Positions 5,110 to 8,244 of a stretch of DNA of 8,244 bases are shown piece by piece. The stretch is taken from positions 1 to 8,244 of the forward strand of contig CAJBIS010000436.1 in NCBI GenBank assembly GCA_903953195.1, read 5' to 3'. Below the pieces are notes generated by a model that saw nothing but the letters and a program-made list of their open reading frames with translations, had not been told where the DNA came from and did not search any database. Within the stretch, counting starts at the first letter, position 1. Every line of letters begins with the position of its first letter. A program made the translations under genes and the position numbers. The DNA comes from an uncultured Actinomycetes bacterium. GTDB taxonomy: Bacteria; Actinomycetota; Acidimicrobiia; Acidimicrobiales; Microtrichaceae.

Positions 5110-6474
5110 TCAGGCGGGAACCTGAGGGATGCGCGTCAGCGCGTCGGCCACCTTCTCGCTCGGGTAGTCGTAGTCCTCGATGCCACCCTCGAAGTAGCGG
5201 TCGTACGCCGCCATGTCGAGCATGCCGTGACCGCAGAGCGCCGTGAGGATCACCTTCTCCTCACCGCTCTCCTTGCAGGCGAGCGCCTCGGCGATCGTCG
5301 CCGCGAGCGCATGCGTCGGCTCGGGCGCCGGCACGATCCCCTCGGTCCGGGCGAACTGCACACCGGCGGCGAAGCAGTCGGACTGGTTGATCGCATCGGC
5401 CTCGATGAGACCCAGTTCGTAGATGTGGCTGATCAACGGACTCATACCGTGGTAGCGGAGACCACCGGCGTGAATCGGGTCCGGGATGAAGTCGTGGCCC
5501 AACGTGTGCATCTTCATGAGTGGCGTCATGCCAGCGGTGTCGCCGAAGTCGTAGGCGTACACGCCCCGGGTCAGCGACGGGCACGCTGCCGGCTCGACCG
5601 CACGGATCGTCGGACTGATCTTGCCCGCCAGCTTCTCGCGGAGGAACGGGAAGGTGAGCCCGGCGAAGTTCGATCCGCCGCCGGTACAGCCGATGATGAG
5701 GTCGGGTGTGTCGCCCGCCTTCGCCATCTGCCGCAGCGCCTCCTCACCGATGATCGTCTGGTGCATGAGCACGTGGTTCAGCACCGAGCCGAGGGCGTAC
5801 CGGATCTCGGGGTCCTGCGCGGCGACCTCGACGGCCTCGGAGATGGCGATGCCGAGCGAGCCCGGGTTGTCGGGGTCCTGGGCCAGCAGCGAGCGCCCGT
5901 ACTCGGTCACGTCCGACGGCGACGGGTGCACCGTCGCACCGAACGCCTGCATCATCGCCCGGCGGTACGGCTTCTGGTCGTAACTGGCGCGCACCTGCCA
6001 GACCTCGCACTCGAGGTCGAACATCTGACACGCGAACGACAACGCGGTCCCCCACTGCCCGGCGCCGGTCTCGGTCGTCAGCTTCCGGACGCCCGCCCTG
6101 GCGTTGTAGTACGCCTGCGGCACCGCGGTGTTCGGCTTGTGCGAACCGGCCGGGCTCGTGCCCTCGTACTTGTAGTAGATCTTCGCGGGCGTATCGAGCG
6201 CCGCCTCGAGGCGCCGGGCGCGGTGCAGCGGCGTCGCCCGCCACAGGCGGTAGATGTCCATGACCTCACCGGGGATGTCGACGTACCGGTCGGTCGTGAC
6301 CTCCTGCATGATGAGGTCCATCGGGAACAGCGGCGCGAAGTCGTCCGGGCCGGCCGGCTCGAGCGTGCCGGGGTGCAGCGCCGGCGGCGGCGGGGCGGGC
6401 AGGTCGGCGACCAGGTTGTACCAGGCGGTCGGCACCTCGTCATCGGACAGCATGTAACGGAGTGGTTCGCTCAT
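5110..6474 (-). CDS. trpB: Tryptophan synthase beta chain, TrpB2-type
   Basis: PLP enzyme joining indole to a serine-derived aminoacrylate to make tryptophan. The 454-residue sequence is the long TrpB2 form rather than the roughly 400-residue TrpB1 of standard trp operons: it has an N-terminal extension and the motif YEGTSPAGSHKPNTA with the PLP-binding lysine K113. The presumed catalytic glutamate is E135 in TETGAGQWG, the glycine-rich phosphate-binding loop is GCTGGGSNFAG (262-272), and the C-terminal motif is LCGHG (413-417). TrpB2 enzymes can act without a TrpA partner, and some have been reported to prefer O-phospho-L-serine to serine; whether that applies here is inference. No trpA, trpC or other trp gene is nearby and no Trp-codon-rich leader peptide precedes it. 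The ATG at 6474 has a GAGG about 11 nt upstream. It is divergent from the 84-residue gene and is followed by a strong hairpin. Confidence 0.92.
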   Translation of the reverse strand: MSEPLRYMLSDDEVPTAWYNLVADLPAPPPPALHPGTLEPAGPDDFAPLFPMDLIMQEVTTDRYVDIPGEVMDIYRLWRATPLHRARRLEAALDTPAKIYYKYEGTSPAGSHKPNTAVPQAYYNARAGVRKLTTETGAGQWGTALSFACQMFDLECEVWQVRASYDQKPYRRAMMQAFGATVHPSPSDVTEYGRSLLAQDPDNPGSLGIAISEAVEVAAQDPEIRYALGSVLNHVLMHQTIIGEEALRQMAKAGDTPDLIIGCTGGGSNFAGLTFPFLREKLAGKISPTIRAVEPAACPSLTRGVYAYDFGDTAGMTPLMKMHTLGHDFIPDPIHAGGLRYHGMSPLISHIYELGLIEADAINQSDCFAAGVQFARTEGIVPAPEPTHALAATIAEALACKESGEEKVILTALCGHGMLDMAAYDRYFEGGIEDYDYPSEKVADALTRIPQVPA

Positions 6475-6534
6475 CGGGGCCCCCTCAGGCGCTCGCTGGT
6501 CATCACCGCGACCCGATGGTCACGGCCGATGCGC

Positions 6535-6540
6535 ATGGTA
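6535..6540 (-). promoter_or_regulatory. Possible -10 element of trpB
   Basis: TACCAT on the minus strand fits TAnnnT and would give a leader of about 55 nt before the ATG at 6474. No matching -35 was found, so this is weak. Confidence 0.2.
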
Positions 6541-6570
6541 GGTCCCGCCGGCCCGTCGACGCGGCCTGAT

Positions 6571-6614
6571 GCGACGGTCGGCCGCACTGGGGGTTTCGCC
6601 CATCGCCGACTCGC
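6571..6614. repeat. Nested inverted repeat in the trpB upstream region
   Basis: GCGA-cg-GTCGGC (6571-6582) pairs with GCCGACTCGC (6605-6614) over ten positions with a 2-nt bulge, and the enclosed segment contains a further GGG/CCC mini-stem. It lies between the two divergent genes, upstream of the trpB -10-like site and about 55 bp before the 84-residue gene. It may be an operator or a 5' leader structure; neither is proven. Confidence 0.4.
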
Positions 6615-6669
6615 ACATCCGACGGTTCCATGGACACCGGGCGAGGACCGACGACATCAGGGGGCAGTC

Positions 6670-6924
6670 GTGCAGGACGGACAGGTGCTGCTACTGGAGA
6701 TCACCGCAACGGGGACCGGCCAGAACGCGCTCCGGGTGACGCTGCAGGAACCATCGGGAACGTTGTGCGAGGAGCAGATCGTCGGCGGCGAGCTCGACAT
6801 CCGGGAACAGGCCCGCCGACTCGCCGCACGTCACGATCTGGTGCCGATCTGGTACGACGACACGTGGCTCCGTGAACGTCAGCCCCGGCCTCCGGCGTGC
6901 CGCTACGAGCGACGCACCGTCTGA
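6670..6924 (+). CDS. Uncharacterised 84-residue protein
   Basis: Not recognised. The frame from the GTG at 6670 gives an acidic/amphipathic small soluble protein: two predicted strands (QVLLLEITATG, 5-15; NALRVTLQEP, 19-28), a helix (LDIREQARRLAARH, 42-55), a Trp-containing segment VPIWYDDTWL (58-67) and a basic tail. Coding is supported by about 80% G/C at third positions and by a protein-like composition, unlike the Arg/Pro-rich antisense frames around it. A GGGGG run lies about 7 nt before the GTG as a weak ribosome-binding site. The frame stays open far upstream, antisense to trpB, but that part is a shadow of trpB. It converges on the DUF427 gene with an 18-bp gap. It could be a small regulatory or housekeeping protein; no function is claimed. 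Confidence 0.6.
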   Translation: MQDGQVLLLEITATGTGQNALRVTLQEPSGTLCEEQIVGGELDIREQARRLAARHDLVPIWYDDTWLRERQPRPPACRYERRTV

Positions 6925-6942
6925 GCGGGCGCCACTCACGCG

Positions 6943-7224
6943 TCAGGGTTCGACGCTGACACCCCGCCAGAACGCCACCCGGCCGGCGATGCTCGCGGCC
7001 TCGGCGGACGGCTCCGGATAGAACCATGCCGCATCGACGTTCTCGGCGTCACCGACGCGCAGCGTGAGGTAGCTCGCCACACCCTTCCAGGCGCAGGTCG
7101 TGTGGGTGTCGCTCGCCACGAGCACGTCGTCACGCACGCTCGACCGCGGGAAGTAGTGGTTGCCCTCGACGACCACGGTGTCGTCGCTCTCGGCGATGAC
7201 CTCACCGTTCCAGATGGCACGCAT
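6943..7224 (-). CDS. DUF427 domain protein
   Basis: The 93-residue product is a single DUF427 domain: an N-terminal strand RAIWNGEVIAES (2-13), VVVEGNHYFP (17-26), then the family hallmark S..TTCAWKGVASY (38-52; the usual form is TxCPWKG), AAWFYPEP (65-72) and a final AFWRGV (84-89). DUF427 proteins are small beta-rich proteins with a conserved Cys/Lys pair (C44 and K47 here); no agreed biochemical role exists. The ATG at 7224 is preferred over an upstream in-frame start at 7287 because AGGAG stands 6 nt before it and the extra 21 residues lie outside the domain and would cross a hairpin. It is 90 bp downstream of the aminotransferase on the same strand, so co-transcription is possible. It converges with the 84-residue gene. 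Confidence 0.9.
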   Translation of the reverse strand: MRAIWNGEVIAESDDTVVVEGNHYFPRSSVRDDVLVASDTHTTCAWKGVASYLTLRVGDAENVDAAWFYPEPSAEAASIAGRVAFWRGVSVEP

Positions 7225-7246
7225 GTCGGCTCCTCGCCTCGGCTCG

Positions 7247-7270
7247 TCCCCCCGCACAACAACGGGGGGA
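7247..7270 (-). terminator. G/C-tract hairpin between the aminotransferase and DUF427 genes
   Basis: TCCCCCCG (7247-7254) and CGGGGGGA (7263-7270) form a perfect 8-bp stem around an 8-nt loop (TTGTTGTG on the minus strand). It lies 44 bp beyond the aminotransferase stop and 22 bp before the DUF427 ATG, just upstream of its ribosome-binding site. It may terminate the first transcript or sit in the leader of the second. Confidence 0.5.
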
Positions 7271-7314
7271 GCCGCGGTGTTCCGCACCCAACAGCACCGC
7301 TGCCGCAGAGCCGC

Positions 7315-8244
7315 TCAGCCGACGAGCGCGGCGACGCCGTCGGCGAAGACCTCGGTGTGCCGGTCGACGTCGGCGGAGGTGTGCGCCGGACAGAACAGCG
7401 CCATGTTGTGGAACGGTGTGAGCAGCACACCGCGATTGAGGCACCACAGGTGCAGGAACGCATCGAGCTCGTGGTCGACCGCCGCTGCGGCCGCTCCCCC
7501 GTTCCGAGGTGCCGGGCAGAACCAGTACTCGGCACGACATCCGAGCCGGTGCACCGTCCAGTCGAGCCCGTGGGCGTCGATCACGGACTGCACCCCCTCC
7601 TCCCATCGCTGGGCGAGTGGGACACTGACGGCGAAGTCCTCGGGGCGCAGCGCGCCGGCGAGCGTCGCCCGGACCGCGGCGAGCGACAGGGCGTTGGCCG
7701 TGAGTGTGCCGCCGATGCCACCGACGTCGGAGTCGTCTCCGGTGGCGGCGTCGTAGACCCGGGCGGCCACGTCCTCGGTCATGCCGTAGGCCGCGCACGG
7801 CACACCGCCGCCGATCGGCTTGCCGATGACGAACAGGTCGGGGTCGAGCCCCCACTCACGCGTCGCACCGCCGGGTCCGCAGCAGATGGTGTGGGTCTCG
7901 TCGATGATCAGCAGCGTGCCGGTGTCGCGGGTGATCCGTCGGAGCGCGTCGTGGAACCCGGGATCGGGTGGCACGATGCCGATGTTGGTGAGCGCCGGTT
8001 CGGCGAGCACCGCGGCGACGTCCCCCGGAGCCAGCGCCGCCTCGAGCGCCCCGACGTCGTTGAACTCGACGACCTTCACGATCTCGTTCGGGTCCACCGA
8101 CCAGCCGATGTTGCCGGGCCGCGGCACGACCCGACCGTCCGGGCCGATCACGTTCAGGGCCTCGTCGACGGAGCCGTGGTAGCACCAGTTGAACACCAGC
8201 ACCTTGCGGCGCCCCGTGGCGTGGCGGGCCAGTCGCAGCGCGAA
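7315..8244 (-). CDS. Class III PLP-dependent aminotransferase (N-terminus cut by window edge)
   Basis: Member of the fold-type I, class III aminotransferase family (glutamate-1-semialdehyde aminomutase / omega-transaminase group), which moves amino groups with PLP. The frame is open to the right edge, giving 309 residues; family members are about 430-450, so roughly 120-140 N-terminal residues are missing. Visible motifs, numbered from the edge: FALRLARHATGRRK (1-14), the ring-stacking region CYHG (21-24), the PLP-ring aspartate in IIDETHTICCGPGG (D115) and the Schiff-base lysine in FVIGKPIGGGVP (K142). The DETHT form (instead of the commoner DEV.tGfR) and the C-terminal LTPFHNMALFCPAHT suggest a specific subgroup often annotated only as 'aspartate aminotransferase family protein'. 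The substrate cannot be read from the sequence. The stop at 7315 is followed by a GC hairpin and the DUF427 gene. Confidence 0.9.
   Translation of the reverse strand, partial: FALRLARHATGRRKVLVFNWCYHGSVDEALNVIGPDGRVVPRPGNIGWSVDPNEIVKVVEFNDVGALEAALAPGDVAAVLAEPALTNIGIVPPDPGFHDALRRITRDTGTLLIIDETHTICCGPGGATREWGLDPDLFVIGKPIGGGVPCAAYGMTEDVAARVYDAATGDDSDVGGIGGTLTANALSLAAVRATLAGALRPEDFAVSVPLAQRWEEGVQSVIDAHGLDWTVHRLGCRAEYWFCPAPRNGGAAAAAVDHELDAFLHLWCLNRGVLLTPFHNMALFCPAHTSADVDRHTEVFADGVAALVG

Noticed and set aside
6475..6669. Tryptophan attenuator or T-box upstream of trpB
   Set aside because: No leader peptide with clustered TGG codons and no T-box specifier or antiterminator sequence could be found on the minus strand.
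4861..6924. A 687-codon open frame on the plus strand covering trpB antisense
   Set aside because: It is an Arg/Val/His-rich shadow caused by the high GC content; the opposite strand encodes a complete TrpB2. Only its last 84 codons (6670-6924), outside trpB, look like a gene.
7225..7287. Longer start for the DUF427 protein (21 extra residues)
   Set aside because: The extension crosses a perfect hairpin and has no ribosome-binding site, whereas the ATG at 7224 has AGGAG at the right distance and begins at the domain boundary.
1..8244. Mobile element, CRISPR array, toxin-antitoxin or defence island
   Set aside because: No transposase, integrase, direct-repeat array, Cas, nuclease or antitoxin-like frame was found; codon use and base composition are even across the window.

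Overview
The window reads as chromosomal DNA of a very GC-rich actinobacterium. The grounds are strong G/C preference at third codon positions, GTG starts, a mycobacterial-type SOS box, apparent leaderless transcription and actinobacterial family versions of several proteins. The gene set would suit a member of the Acidimicrobiia (for example an Ilumatobacter-like organism), but that placement is inference and no 16S or other marker is present. No rRNA, tRNA, CRISPR array, insertion sequence, integrase or phage gene was found.

Layout, left to right. (1) 1-651, minus: OmpR/PhoB-type response regulator whose C-terminal tip runs off the left edge. (2) 652-845: non-coding, with two GC-rich hairpins; the one touching the imuB stop looks like the end of the mutasome operon. 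(3) 846-3320, minus: imuA'-imuB, the accessory genes of the actinobacterial mutagenic translesion-synthesis machinery, 3 bp apart. A near-perfect LexA/SOS box at 3332-3347 sits between a -35-like and a -10-like element and the message appears leaderless. The DnaE2 polymerase that works with this pair is not in the window. (4) 3401-3748, minus: a stand-alone, cysteine-free Nfu/NifU N-terminal-type domain. (5) About 3813-4334, plus, divergent from it: a group II truncated haemoglobin with a Pro/Ala-rich N-terminal extension. (6) 4335-4595: non-coding, three successive stem-loops between convergent genes. (7) 4596-5018, minus: a four-helix membrane protein of unknown function. (8) 5110-6474, minus: a stand-alone TrpB2-type tryptophan synthase beta chain, followed by a 16-position near-perfect hairpin. 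(9) 6475-6669: divergent intergenic region with a nested inverted repeat. (10) 6670-6924, plus: an 84-residue uncharacterised protein. (11) 6943-7224, minus: DUF427 protein. (12) 7315 to the right edge, minus: class III PLP aminotransferase, lacking its N-terminus.

How the parts relate. The only clear functional unit is imuA'-imuB: on DNA damage, LexA cleavage would release the promoter, and ImuB would tie ImuA' and a DnaE2 encoded elsewhere to the sliding clamp. The other genes look like separately transcribed housekeeping or orphan metabolic genes, many followed by a GC-rich stem-loop without a T-tract. The region is a fairly ordinary chromosomal segment; its most noteworthy points are the compact SOS promoter of imuA', the sequence oddities of the ImuA'/ImuB pair, and the stem-loop cluster after the haemoglobin gene.
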